NCBI GenBank assembly: GCA_003223025.1
Contig: QHXR01000012.1
Location: 1-38,106, forward strand
DNA: 38,106 nucleotides
DNA from: Acidobacteriota bacterium
GTDB lineage: Bacteria; Acidobacteriota; Blastocatellia; Pyrinomonadales; Pyrinomonadaceae
Direction: 5' to 3'
Shown: positions 8,797 through 16,766 of the stretch, piece after piece
Position numbering within the stretch: position 1 is the first letter of the stretch
How the letters are laid out: the number at the start of each line of letters is the position of its first letter
Translations under genes and position numbers: made by a program
The notes under the pieces: model-generated
Database searches by the model: none
What the model saw: the letters and a program-made list of their open reading frames with translations, nothing else
What the model was told of the DNA's origin: nothing

Positions 8797-10539
8797 CTAC
8801 TCCATTACACCGATGCGGTGAGCAAGATCTTTCCAGCGGGGATCGCTGTGCAGCGGATCGAGCAAAGGTGATATTCGCAATGTTGCAAGTTCAAAGCTGT
8901 GATATCCGAATGCCTTCTCGAGCCATTCAAAGGCTCGATCCTTATCCCCCAGCCCGGCATAAACTTCGGCTATGTCTGTTCCATCTGCGGTCTTAGTCGC
9001 ATATCTTTCTTCAAGCTCCTTGATTATCGCTTGAGCATCATTCGTGCGGCCAAGTTTTCCGTAAACGTACCCGAGCTCGGTGAGCGAGGAATTCGACCTG
9101 TTGGATAACTCGACGCCCTTCTGCGCCGCGACGAGCGCGTCGTCATATTTCCCTTGCTTCACGCGAACCCAAACCAGGGTTTGATACACCGCCCAAAAGT
9201 TAGGGTCAAGTTCGATGATTCGCTGGCATTCCTTATACGCCGCATCTAAATTGCCTTGATCGATATAAGTTTCGGCAATGTTATTTATGAAGATCAGCGA
9301 CATCGGATCGAGTTCGACCGCCTTCTGTATCTCTTTGAATCCTTCATCGGAACGGCCGAGCGACCGCAAGTGACGCGAGTACCAGTGATGTGCTGTCGGG
9401 TAATTGGGATTGAGCTCGATCGCACGTTGGAACTCTTTTTCAGCCCCAGGCTTGTCCCAATCATTGAACCAGGTCGCCAACCCAAGGGCGGCGTGTGGCT
9501 CCGCGAGCGTAGGATCAAGCTCGATCGACTTCATGGCGTAAAGCTTCGCCTTCGGCATTGTCTCGATCGCCCGTTCACCGGTGTATGTCGATGCTACGAC
9601 ATACGCGTCGGCGAGACCCGCGTATGCGAGCGCGAAATTCGGATCCTTTTCGGTGGCCGCCGTTAGAAGCTCGATGGACTTCTTTAAGCTTTCAGCGGTT
9701 CGCCTGTTCCAGTAGTATCGGCCTTTGAGATAAAGCTGATATGCCTCGTTGTCGTTTGTGTACTGCTTCGTGATGCCTTTTGTCTCACCGCCCGAAAGTT
9801 TGAGCTGGAGCTTTTCTGTAATGGCCGAAGCGATCTCGCGCTGCGTCGTCAGCAGGTCGGATATTTTCCGCTCGAATTGTTCACCCCACAGCGTTCTCTT
9901 ATTCCGGACGTCGACAAGGTCCACGCTTATCGTGAGATTCTCTCCACGCTGGATCAATCGTCCCGACATCACCGCATCGACACCGAGCTCACTGCCGACT
10001 TTCTCTGCATCCGCGTCTTGTCCCTTGTATCTGAATACCGAACTGCGCGGGCTGACCTTCAGATCCGGAATCTGAGAGAGACGATAGATGAGCGATTCCG
10101 CGAGACCGTCCGAAAGATATTCAGTATCCGCATCCGAATTCCGATTTTGAAATGGAAGCACGGCGATGGACCGGATCTCGCCTGCATTTGTCGAAGCGTA
10201 ATATCGATAACCAAAGAATCCACCGGCGATCAGAACGCCGAAGCAAAGCAAAGCAACAAATTGGAGTACACGGTTCTTCAACCCTGCGGGTCGACGTTCG
10301 ACTCCTTGCTGCTCCGCTAAAGTTCCAGTCTCATGCGGCTGCGCCGCCCGATGAGCGGAAAGGCTTTGCCTTTCCGTCGAGTCTCCCAAAATTGTCGGAG
10401 GCTCTGCCTCGAGCGGCAGTATCACCGTCGCCGGATCGTCGACCGACGACGGGCCTTCCAAGAGCGCAGTTCCGTCGTCGAGACAGTAACTCAGACTGTC
10501 GTCGTAGTAGTCGCGGCGGCACTCAGGGCATCGCTTCAT
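8797..10539 (-). CDS. Zinc-ribbon-like, membrane-anchored TolB-like/TPR protein (copy 3, first gene of the operon)
   Basis: A 580-residue paralogue of the TPR proteins at 1880-3664 and 6524-8332. It begins MKRCPECRRDYYDDS with Cys4, Cys7 and Cys19. The linker has ERQSLSAHRAAQPHE, followed by one membrane helix (FVALLCFGVLIAGGFFGY). The FlgO/TolB-N-like domain begins SIAVLPFQNRNSDADTEYLS, and TPR repeats run to the end (HSDPRWKDLAHRIG). In the FlgO part the sequence is nearly superimposable on copy 2 (GQDADAEKVGSELGVDAVMS against the equivalent stretch), which points to local duplication. It is the first gene of the eight-gene minus-strand unit, with a TATAAT-like box 34-39 nt upstream. Function unknown. 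Confidence 0.85.
   Translation of the reverse strand: MKRCPECRRDYYDDSLSYCLDDGTALLEGPSSVDDPATVILPLEAEPPTILGDSTERQSLSAHRAAQPHETGTLAEQQGVERRPAGLKNRVLQFVALLCFGVLIAGGFFGYRYYASTNAGEIRSIAVLPFQNRNSDADTEYLSDGLAESLIYRLSQIPDLKVSPRSSVFRYKGQDADAEKVGSELGVDAVMSGRLIQRGENLTISVDLVDVRNKRTLWGEQFERKISDLLTTQREIASAITEKLQLKLSGGETKGITKQYTNDNEAYQLYLKGRYYWNRRTAESLKKSIELLTAATEKDPNFALAYAGLADAYVVASTYTGERAIETMPKAKLYAMKSIELDPTLAEPHAALGLATWFNDWDKPGAEKEFQRAIELNPNYPTAHHWYSRHLRSLGRSDEGFKEIQKAVELDPMSLIFINNIAETYIDQGNLDAAYKECQRIIELDPNFWAVYQTLVWVRVKQGKYDDALVAAQKGVELSNRSNSSLTELGYVYGKLGRTNDAQAIIKELEERYATKTADGTDIAEVYAGLGDKDRAFEWLEKAFGYHSFELATLRISPLLDPLHSDPRWKDLAHRIGVME
10335..10412 (-). repeat. In-frame palindromic segment in TPR gene copy 3
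   Basis: It contains GCGGCTGCGCCGC (about 10335-10347), the perfect hairpin GGAAAGGCTTTGCCTTTCC at 10357-10375, and a GGAGGCTCTGCCTC unit near 10398-10411. It matches the segments at 3391-3467 and 8030-8105 in order and reading frame. Confidence 0.72.
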
Positions 10540-10572
10540 ACTGTAAGGACCAACGAGGGATGAACGCGGTAA

Positions 10573-10578
10573 ATTATA
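10573..10578 (-). promoter_or_regulatory. Candidate -10 box for the eight-gene operon
   Basis: TATAAT reads on the minus strand here, 34 nt before the ATG of the first TPR gene and at the very end of the upstream GNAT gene. No good -35 hexamer is seen at the usual distance, so read-through from the GNAT gene is also possible. Confidence 0.35.
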
Positions 10579-11407
10579 CGGTCAAATGCCACTTCGTGCG
10601 AGTGTAAGCGATCTCGAAACCGTTTTTCTGAGCGTTCTTTTGAGACTGGCTTCCGGGCATGGAGCTCATCATCGCCAAACGGCAGCCATGTTCGACAGCG
10701 AATTTCAGGCGGGCGGCGAAGAGAGCATTCTGTGCTCCCTGGTTCCGGGCCTCGAGAATGGTGCTGGCGCCGGCAAGGATGCAGGCATCGTCGCTCATAA
10801 AAAGCATCCCGGCGGCGACCGGTTTGTTGTCGAGTTCGGCGAGGAACGGATAGCTGCCCTCGCTCCTCGCACTGACGCGGCCGAAGCTGAACATGAAGTC
10901 TGCGAGGCCGTCCATTTCGGTTGACCAACCGACTGCCGATGTCGCGGCCCAGAGGTCCGCTTCGTTGTCCTCGATGATGCGCGTTTTGAGTCGCGGCTTC
11001 AGCCGGCCTTCCGGCTCGGCTGGGCCTGAAGGCGGGACTCCATGCTCAAGCTCCCGAAACAACACGGTACTCATCTCGATCGGGCGGTAACCACGTGAGT
11101 TCAACAGTGGAATGATCGCCGGATCGGCTAACGGACTGACCTCGTGAAAAACGGGAGCGCCACGTGATCTGAAGAAGTCTTCGATCTCGTCCAATCGCTC
11201 GCCCGTGATTTCGTCGAACAGACCGAGGCCGAATGTCTGGGTGCATGGCGACTGTGCTCCGTCGAACATCGCACGAGCGCCGCCGATTTCGATCCACGTT
11301 GCCCCGATCTCGGGCTCGAGCTTCGCACGAGACTCAACGAAATCTATATTCGCGCGGGCTTCGGTGAGCTCCAGTTTTTGAGAAAGTACTTTGTCGGAAT
11401 AGATCAT
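10574..11407 (-). CDS. GNAT-family N-acetyltransferase with a hairpin-encoded insert
   Basis: About 277 residues from the ATG at 11407 (MIYSDKVLSQ). A longer in-frame start at 11479 exists but adds a segment unlike the fold. The C-terminal half is a GNAT domain: VAAGMLFMSDDACILAGAST forms the central strands, and NQGAQNALFAARLKFAVEHG is a degenerate acetyl-CoA loop and helix. The end (NGFEIAYTRTKWHL) fits the typical last strands. The N-terminal half looks like a diverged second GNAT-like domain. Between the halves is a short insert, EHGVPPSGPAEPEGRLKPRL, encoded by palindromic DNA shared with TPR copy 2. It is transcribed divergently from the SDR gene at 11521, and its stop lies 34 nt before the next operon. 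Substrate unknown. Confidence 0.75.
   Translation of the reverse strand: MIYSDKVLSQKLELTEARANIDFVESRAKLEPEIGATWIEIGGARAMFDGAQSPCTQTFGLGLFDEITGERLDEIEDFFRSRGAPVFHEVSPLADPAIIPLLNSRGYRPIEMSTVLFRELEHGVPPSGPAEPEGRLKPRLKTRIIEDNEADLWAATSAVGWSTEMDGLADFMFSFGRVSARSEGSYPFLAELDNKPVAAGMLFMSDDACILAGASTILEARNQGAQNALFAARLKFAVEHGCRLAMMSSMPGSQSQKNAQKNGFEIAYTRTKWHLTV
10992..11043 (-). repeat. In-frame palindromic insert in the GNAT gene
   Basis: The hairpin AGCCGGCCTTCCGGCT lies at 11001-11016. It is followed at 11024-11042 by GCCTGAAGGCGGGACTCCA, identical to 8153-8171. The encoded peptide GVPPSG is the same as in TPR copy 2. Confidence 0.65.
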
Positions 11408-11520
11408 GCGTTTTACGTATCTGAAATGCGATTGCAATTGTAGCCGAAAGCCGCTAGTGTTGCGTTCAATTCCCATCACAAAGTTCTACAGAGAGTTCAT
11501 CTATTTCGGAGGACAATTCA

Positions 11521-12306
11521 ATGACACAGAACAGCGGCTCCAGGCTGGAGGGTAAAGTAGCGGTCGTGACCGGCGCCACCGGCGGGATCGGCGAAGCGAT
11601 CGCAAAGCGTTTTCTCGAAGAAGGAGCCAGCGTCATGCTTGTCGGCCGCTCCGCAGAGAAACTTCAAGCGACGCGGAATCGGCTCGAGTCGAACGGCAAG
11701 ATCGCCGAGTTTATCGCCGACGCGACGGATGAGAAAGCTACAGCTGCGTCGATCCAGGCGGCGGTCGATACGTTCGGCGGCCTCGATATCCTTATCGCGA
11801 ACGCCGGAACAGAGGGTCGGATCGCGCCGATCGAAAGTCTTACGGTCGACGACTTCGAAAGCGTCTACAGAACAAATCTTATTGGGGTATGGCTCGCGAT
11901 GAAATATGCTGTCGAGCCGCTGAAAAAACGCGGAGGCGGCTCTATCGTCGCACTTTCGTCGATTTCGGGTGTCATCGGTTTTCCAACCATGGCTCCTTAT
12001 ATTGCGAGCAAGCACGCCGTTTACGGCCTCGTGAAAACCGCGGCACTCGAACTCGCGCCTTTTAATGTTCGAGTGAATGCTGTCGGTCCGGCGCCGATCG
12101 ACAACAGGATGATCCGATCACTCGAAACGCAGTTCAGCCCCGATGACGCAGATGCCGCCCGCGAGATGATCATGTCGAAAATGCCGATGGGCCGCTACGG
12201 TACTAACGAAGAGGTGGCGAATCTTGCACTCTTTCTCGCGAGTGACGAAGCCTCGTACTGCTCCGGATCGATCCACATGATCGATGGCGGATTTACTGCG
12301 GGTTGA
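11521..12306 (+). CDS. Short-chain dehydrogenase/reductase (SDR), classical type
   Basis: A 261-residue cytoplasmic NAD(P)-dependent oxidoreductase. The cofactor loop TGATGGIG is at residues 17-24, NAG at 94-96, and the catalytic Ser147, Tyr160 and Lys164 are in place (YIASK). The C-terminus (CSGSIHMIDGGFTAG) is typical of the FabG-like branch. The sequence VGPAPIDNRMI replaces the usual PGxxxT stretch after the catalytic helix. A clear Shine-Dalgarno GGAGG stands just before the ATG. The 3' end overlaps the convergent GTP cyclohydrolase-like gene by 14 nt. The substrate is not evident, and the neighbours give no pathway. Confidence 0.9.
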   Translation: MTQNSGSRLEGKVAVVTGATGGIGEAIAKRFLEEGASVMLVGRSAEKLQATRNRLESNGKIAEFIADATDEKATAASIQAAVDTFGGLDILIANAGTEGRIAPIESLTVDDFESVYRTNLIGVWLAMKYAVEPLKKRGGGSIVALSSISGVIGFPTMAPYIASKHAVYGLVKTAALELAPFNVRVNAVGPAPIDNRMIRSLETQFSPDDADAAREMIMSKMPMGRYGTNEEVANLALFLASDEASYCSGSIHMIDGGFTAG

Positions 12307-12811
12307 TCGAAACCGGCCGGATCCCGGCGACGTTCACGGATTCCTTTCTCAGCTCTTCTGCTTTGCTGTCGGAATTCGCAAGCAAAATTATCGACCTTAT
12401 CTTCAGATCAGCGAGGATCTGCGCCGCCGGAGTATAACTTCGACCATCCGCTTTGTATCCTGCCATCTCGTACGCCTTCGCTTGCCCAAACTCTTTTTTG
12501 AACGGAATGCTCTCGATCAGCGCGAGATGCCCGTTCCCTTTTCCTTCCTGATCGAGCCAGACGATCACGCCGCGACCTTCGTTTTGAACTGCGACTTGAG
12601 CCGCTTCCATCTCTTCACGGCACGTGCACTCGATACTGTTGAAGACGTGTGCGCCGATGCAATGCGAATGTACGCGACATAGAACATTCTCGCCGTTGGT
12701 TACGTCACCCATGACGAGCGCGATCGATTCCTTTTGTCCGTCGTAGTAAAGGATCTCGGTGAACGTTCCGAATTTAGTTTTGAGTTCGCGTGAGCCGAGA
12801 CGCTTGATCAT
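12293..12811 (-). CDS. GTP cyclohydrolase II (RibA)-like protein, divergent
   Basis: A 172-residue protein. The zinc-binding motif of GTP cyclohydrolase II is kept: RVHSHC (Cys51), then Cys62 and Cys64 in FNSIECTCREEM. The EGRGVIVWLDQEGKGNG loop matches the family's GRGxxxYxRQEGRxIG, but the first Arg is Asp. Asp122 and Arg124 (ADGRSY) align with the catalytic Asp126/Arg128 of the E. coli enzyme. The stretch around E. coli Tyr105 (IRAYALQ) does not align well (IESIPFK), and Thr of the LLTNNxxK motif is Ala (LLANSDSK). It may make a GTP-derived product or have drifted in substrate. The start overlaps the stop of the upstream STAS-like gene as ATGA, suggesting translational coupling. Confidence 0.78.
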   Translation of the reverse strand: MIKRLGSRELKTKFGTFTEILYYDGQKESIALVMGDVTNGENVLCRVHSHCIGAHVFNSIECTCREEMEAAQVAVQNEGRGVIVWLDQEGKGNGHLALIESIPFKKEFGQAKAYEMAGYKADGRSYTPAAQILADLKIRSIILLANSDSKAEELRKESVNVAGIRPVSINPQ

Positions 12812-13185
12812 TTCGGTGAGTTTGCACGCAGCCAGTTAAGAGCCTGTTCACGATCGGAAAAGATCTTAACGCGGACTCCGTAGGCCGCAGCAACTACGGT
12901 GTACAACTCCGTCGACTCCGTGGGCACAAATCCGTCGAAGTGAAACGCGAGCCAAAGATTTGGAATGACCGCCGTCTTCTTCGCGGCTTCGACAACGGAC
13001 GAAGGAGACCGATCAGGCGCCGGCACCACACCTTCGGCTAAGATCCGTGCCGTGTCGTGTCCTTCACAAAACTTCCTTAGCAGATCCCACAATTCATTCT
13101 GCCACTCGGGATCAGCCGTATAGCTTGCCCCGAATTGAACGTGAACGTGATCGCCCCGATGTTCGATCTTGAAAGCTTCATCCAT
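12808..13185 (-). CDS. SpoIIAA/STAS-like small protein (tandem copy B)
   Basis: A 125-residue soluble protein from the ATG at 13185 (MDEAFKIEHRGDHVHVQFG); an upstream non-ATG start would overlap the previous gene. The pattern of beta strand, conserved WLAFHFDG, and a final GVRVKIFSDREQALNWLRA resembles the SpoIIAA-like/STAS fold. No phosphorylatable Ser/Thr motif of classical anti-sigma antagonists is obvious. It is clearly homologous along its whole length to the protein at 13199-13576, which has the same length. The stop overlaps the ATG of the RibA-like gene. Function unknown. Confidence 0.72.
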   Translation of the reverse strand: MDEAFKIEHRGDHVHVQFGASYTADPEWQNELWDLLRKFCEGHDTARILAEGVVPAPDRSPSSVVEAAKKTAVIPNLWLAFHFDGFVPTESTELYTVVAAAYGVRVKIFSDREQALNWLRANSPK

Positions 13186-13198
13186 GATGTTTAATTGA

Positions 13199-13576
13199 TC
13201 AACCCGGCGCGTTCGCACGCAGCCATGTCAACGCCGAATCGTTGTCGGCAAAATATTTCACACGAACACCGCGGGCTGTGGCGATCGCTTCGAAGAGTTC
13301 GCTCTGCATGCTCGGCGTGTGATTTTCCATGTGGAACGCGAGCCACAGGTGCGGCACCGTCGCAGTTCGCTCGCCGGCCGCGATAACTTCACCGAAGCTT
13401 CGCTCGCCAGTCGGAACATAACCTTCGACAAGAACTCGGCGCGAACCGTGCTCGTCGCATAACTTGCGAACATTTTCCCAGACCTCGTCCCGCCACTCAG
13501 GATCTACCTGAAACCCCTCGCCAAGTTGCACGTGGACATGATCGTCACGAAATTCAACGCTATATGCAGGTTCCAT
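13199..13576 (-). CDS. SpoIIAA/STAS-like small protein (tandem copy A)
   Basis: 125 residues, first gene of a three-gene unit with its duplicate (13 nt gap) and the RibA-like gene. Shared blocks with the duplicate include DDHVHVQLG, DPEWRDEVWENVRKLC, PHLWLAFHMENHTP and GVRVKYFADNDSALTWLRAN. The last block is typical of SpoIIAA-like proteins. No ribosome-binding site is clear before the ATG. The family is often associated with membranes or signalling, but no function can be assigned from sequence. Confidence 0.72.
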   Translation of the reverse strand: MEPAYSVEFRDDHVHVQLGEGFQVDPEWRDEVWENVRKLCDEHGSRRVLVEGYVPTGERSFGEVIAAGERTATVPHLWLAFHMENHTPSMQSELFEAIATARGVRVKYFADNDSALTWLRANAPG

Positions 13577-13705
13577 AAGGTTCTACAAAGTCGGGAAACG
13601 ACCGCAATAGTAATACTTTTTGATGGCGTACAGAAGTCGCTATGCATTCCGCTCTCGATGAATCTTCGTGCGGTTGCCCAAAGGCGACGATCGTCGAGAC
13701 GCAAA

Positions 13706-13820
13706 CATTACGAAATTACGAATTACAAAATTACCGAATTACTTTTTGGAAATTGCGTCCCGGGTGCACCACCCTGCCGCCTTTTAATTTTGTAATTCTT
13801 AATTCCGTAATTTCGTAATG
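13706..13820. repeat. AT-rich inverted repeat in the intergenic region before the permease
   Basis: The arms begin CATTACGAAATTACG on the left (from 13706) and end with its near-complement CGTAATTTCGTAATG on the right (to 13820). The inner arms are imperfect, with AATTACAAAATTA against TAATTTTGTAATT. The element fills most of the 340 nt between the divergent STAS-like and permease genes. No other gene is seen in this gap. Confidence 0.75.
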
Positions 13821-13916
13821 CTGTTCTCCAAGTCTTGGCACTACATGAATCTGTGCTAGAGTTCTCGCGTTCTTCAGAAGTTCAGATACAGCACTCCCTT
13901 CAGTCACCCGTATAAA

Positions 13917-15269
13917 ATGACAACATCATCCGATGCCGCACAAGTCGGCACGTCTCATGATCTGCTTCGCATTCTCGGAGTAGGCTTCGGCCTCGCGATC
14001 GTTATCGGAGGAACCGTCGGAGTCGGGATTCTTCGTTCACCGGGTCCGATCGCCGAACAGCTCGGCTCGGTTTGGCTGATCATGCTGGCCTGGGTTCTAG
14101 GCGGTGTGTACGCACTGCTCGGTGCGAATTATCTTTGCGAGCTGGCGACGATGGTGCCGAAAGCGGGCGGATATTTTATCTACGCGCACCGCGCATACGG
14201 CTCGTTCGGCGGATTCGTCGTCGGCTGGAGCGATTTTCTTTACAACAATCTGGGTCTGGCATTTATCGCCGTGGTTTTCGGCGAGTATGCGGTCTCACTT
14301 TTTGGATTGGAATTTCCAGGCGCGCGAGTGCTTTTTAGCATCTCGGTTTTGCTGCTCCTGACATTGTTGAATTGGATCGGCCTCCGCTCCGGCAGCGCGA
14401 CGCAGAAAGTGACAAGCGTTTTGAAATGCCTCGCACTCTTCGCATTCGTCGTGGCTTGTTTTGTATACGGCGGACAAGCGTCGCACGCGAATCCGATCAG
14501 CGTTGCATCGCCGGCGACACCGATCGCTGCCCTCGTCGCTTTTGTGCTCGCGTTCCAACTCGTGTTGGGAACATACGACGGATGGCACTCAGCGATCTAC
14601 TTTACCGAAGAGGACACGAATCCCGGACAGAACGTGCCGCGTGCGATGTTCGGCGGAATACTGCTGATCGTCGTGATCTATCTGCTTGTCAACGCCGCGC
14701 TGCTTTACGTTTTGCCTCTTGATCAATTGGCGGGTTCTAAATTTGCTGGCGGCGATGCGGTAAATCTGATCTTCGGATCTCTCGGCGCAAAGATCGTGAC
14801 TGTGCTCGCGCTGCTTTCGCTGATCGGAATAATGAATGCCCTTTTGATGATGTGTCCACGAATGCTGCTCGCACTTGGACGCGAAGGTTTGTTTACGACG
14901 AAAGCGACAGAAGTGAATGAAGGTGGAACGCCGGTTTTCGCTTTGGCTTTTACTGTAACCGCGGCGATCATCTTTTCATCGATCGGCACTTTCGAGATCC
15001 TGCTCGCCGTTTCGCAGTTCTTCGCGGTTGTCATCACGATCCTTTTGATCGTTTCGCTATTCATCCTCCGTCGACGCGAACCGGAGCTTCATCGTCCCTA
15101 TCGAGCAAAAGGTCATCCGATCGCTCCCGCGATCATGCTCGTCTGCGCCGTGCTGCTCTTCTTCGGATACATCTACAGCAATCCATATCCGAGCTTGTAC
15201 GCGTTGGCCGTCTTGGCGGTAAGTTATCCGGTCTTCAGGTTAATGCGGAAGACGGCTCCATTGCCGTGA
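13917..15269 (+). CDS. APC-superfamily amino acid permease
   Basis: A 450-residue integral membrane protein with about 12 hydrophobic segments. The first helix has the APC-type unwound substrate motif (GGTVGVGILRSPGPIAEQLG). It is followed by LLGANYLCELATMVPKAGGYFIYAHRAYG, which matches the family pattern for helices 2-3. The remaining helices are regularly spaced to the C-terminus (YPSLYALAVLAVSYPVFRL). It should import amino acids or related cations by proton or sodium symport across the inner membrane. It converges with the dihydropyrimidinase gene. Uptake of a pyrimidine or beta-amino acid substrate is a contextual guess only. Confidence 0.87.
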   Translation: MTTSSDAAQVGTSHDLLRILGVGFGLAIVIGGTVGVGILRSPGPIAEQLGSVWLIMLAWVLGGVYALLGANYLCELATMVPKAGGYFIYAHRAYGSFGGFVVGWSDFLYNNLGLAFIAVVFGEYAVSLFGLEFPGARVLFSISVLLLLTLLNWIGLRSGSATQKVTSVLKCLALFAFVVACFVYGGQASHANPISVASPATPIAALVAFVLAFQLVLGTYDGWHSAIYFTEEDTNPGQNVPRAMFGGILLIVVIYLLVNAALLYVLPLDQLAGSKFAGGDAVNLIFGSLGAKIVTVLALLSLIGIMNALLMMCPRMLLALGREGLFTTKATEVNEGGTPVFALAFTVTAAIIFSSIGTFEILLAVSQFFAVVITILLIVSLFILRRREPELHRPYRAKGHPIAPAIMLVCAVLLFFGYIYSNPYPSLYALAVLAVSYPVFRLMRKTAPLP

Positions 15270-15289
15270 GGACTCTTCTCTTGTTCGCG

Positions 15290-15380
15290 TCTTTTTTCGC
15301 GTGGGTTCGTGTGTTTCGTGGTCTGGATTTCTAAGACGTAACCACCAATCACACGAAACACACGAAAAAGACACGAAAAA
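15290..15380. repeat. TTCGTGTGTTTCGTGG-type inverted repeat between convergent genes
   Basis: TTCGTGTGTTTCGTG at 15306-15320 pairs with CACGAAACACACGAA at 15352-15366. Further CACGAA words follow to 15380. It fills the gap between two converging genes and could act as a bidirectional terminator. Related words occur at 25991-26258 and 28028-28116. Confidence 0.75.
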
Positions 15381-15386
15381 TCTGTC

Positions 15387-16766
15387 CTAGATCTTCACGC
15401 ACTCGCCGCGTTTCAGAAACTGTCCGTCGCCGGCTTTGCCTTTATGCTCGCCGTTTTCGATAACGACGCGACCGCGTGACAAGACCGTCTCAACTTTTCC
15501 TTTTACTTTCCAACCTTCGTACGAACTGTAATCGACATTCATGTGTTCATTCGCGACACCGAATGTGTGTTCCTTTTCAGGATCGAAGATAACGATGTCG
15601 GCGTCGGATCCGACGGCGATCGTTCCCTTTTTCGGAAACAGTCCGAACATCTTCGCCGCGGCGGTCGATGTGAGCTCAACGAATCGATTGAGCGAAATTC
15701 TGTTCTCGACGACGCCGCCGTTGTAGATCAAAGACATTCGATTCTCAACTCCCGGTGCGCCGTTCGGGATCTTCGAGAAATCGTCCTTGCCGAGCTCTTT
15801 CTGCTCCTTCATGCAGAACGGACAATGGTCGGTCGAGATCACTTGCAGATCATCCATCTTCAATCCCTTCCAAAGCTCGGCATGATTGTGTTTCTCGCGC
15901 AACGGCGGCGTCATCACATATCTCGCGCCTTCGAAATCGTCGCCGTAGTCATCGATCGAATGAAAAAGATACTGCGGGCACGTTTCGGCAAACGCGGGAA
16001 TACCGCGATCGCGTGCTTCTCTTACCTTATTCAGCGCGTCGGTGCAGCTCAGATGAACGATGTACACCGGCGACTCGGCCATCTCGGCAATTGCGATCGC
16101 ACGATGCACGCCTTCGGCTTCGGCGATCGTCGGACGCGTGAGCGCATGATACTTCGGAGCAGTTCGTCCATCGGCGAGAAAGCGCTTGATGATCTCATTG
16201 ATAACGATCCCGTTCTCCGCGTGCATGCAGATCAGACCGCCGCGCTCGCCAGCCGCCGACATCGCACGAAAGATCGTCGCGTCATCCGCGAGAAACACGC
16301 CCGGATACGCCATGAATAATTTGAAGCTCGTGATGCCTTCGTCCATGAGCGTGTACATCTCTTCGGTGTGCTTATCCTCGAAGTCGGTCGTAATGAGATG
16401 AAATCCGTAATCGATCGCACACTTCCCTTCCGCCTTTTTGTGCCAGGCATCAACGCCGGAGATCATCGATTCGCCTTTCGTCTGCACCGCAAAGTCGATG
16501 ATCGTAGTCGTCCCCCCGAACGCCGCTGCTCTCGTTCCCGTGAAAAAGTCATCGGAAGACTGTGTTCCACCGAACGGCAATTCCATATGCGTATGCGGAT
16601 CGATCCCGCCGGGAAAGACGAGTTTATTTTTCGCGTCGATGGTGATGTCGGCTTCGATGTCGATCTGTTTGCCGATCATGCTTATCGTTTCATCTTCGAT
16701 AAGAATGTCTGCTGTGTAATCATCGACCGCGGTCACGATGCGTCCGGATTTGATGAGTGTTTTCAT
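15387..16766 (-). CDS. hydA: Dihydropyrimidinase (D-hydantoinase)
   Basis: A 459-residue cytoplasmic zinc enzyme that opens the ring of dihydrouracil, dihydrothymine or hydantoins. All expected residues are visible: His58 and His60 (DPHTHMELPFGG), carboxylated Lys149 (TSFKLFMAYPG) with the substrate Tyr154, His182 (MHAENG), His238 (VHLSC) and Asp313 (STDHCPF). Length and the C-terminal KGKVETVLSRGRVVIENGE are typical. It catalyses the second step of reductive pyrimidine breakdown. An aminotransferase and an aldehyde dehydrogenase suited to later steps lie 6 and 12 kb away, but dihydropyrimidine dehydrogenase and beta-ureidopropionase are not in the window. Its ATG overlaps the stop of a small membrane-peptide gene (ATGA). 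Confidence 0.93.
   Translation of the reverse strand: MKTLIKSGRIVTAVDDYTADILIEDETISMIGKQIDIEADITIDAKNKLVFPGGIDPHTHMELPFGGTQSSDDFFTGTRAAAFGGTTTIIDFAVQTKGESMISGVDAWHKKAEGKCAIDYGFHLITTDFEDKHTEEMYTLMDEGITSFKLFMAYPGVFLADDATIFRAMSAAGERGGLICMHAENGIVINEIIKRFLADGRTAPKYHALTRPTIAEAEGVHRAIAIAEMAESPVYIVHLSCTDALNKVREARDRGIPAFAETCPQYLFHSIDDYGDDFEGARYVMTPPLREKHNHAELWKGLKMDDLQVISTDHCPFCMKEQKELGKDDFSKIPNGAPGVENRMSLIYNGGVVENRISLNRFVELTSTAAAKMFGLFPKKGTIAVGSDADIVIFDPEKEHTFGVANEHMNVDYSSYEGWKVKGKVETVLSRGRVVIENGEHKGKAGDGQFLKRGECVKI

Noticed and set aside
1880-10539. Ser/Thr protein kinases
   Set aside because: The outer domains resemble kinase-attached ones, but no kinase motifs (glycine loop, HRD, DFG) are found in any of the four proteins.
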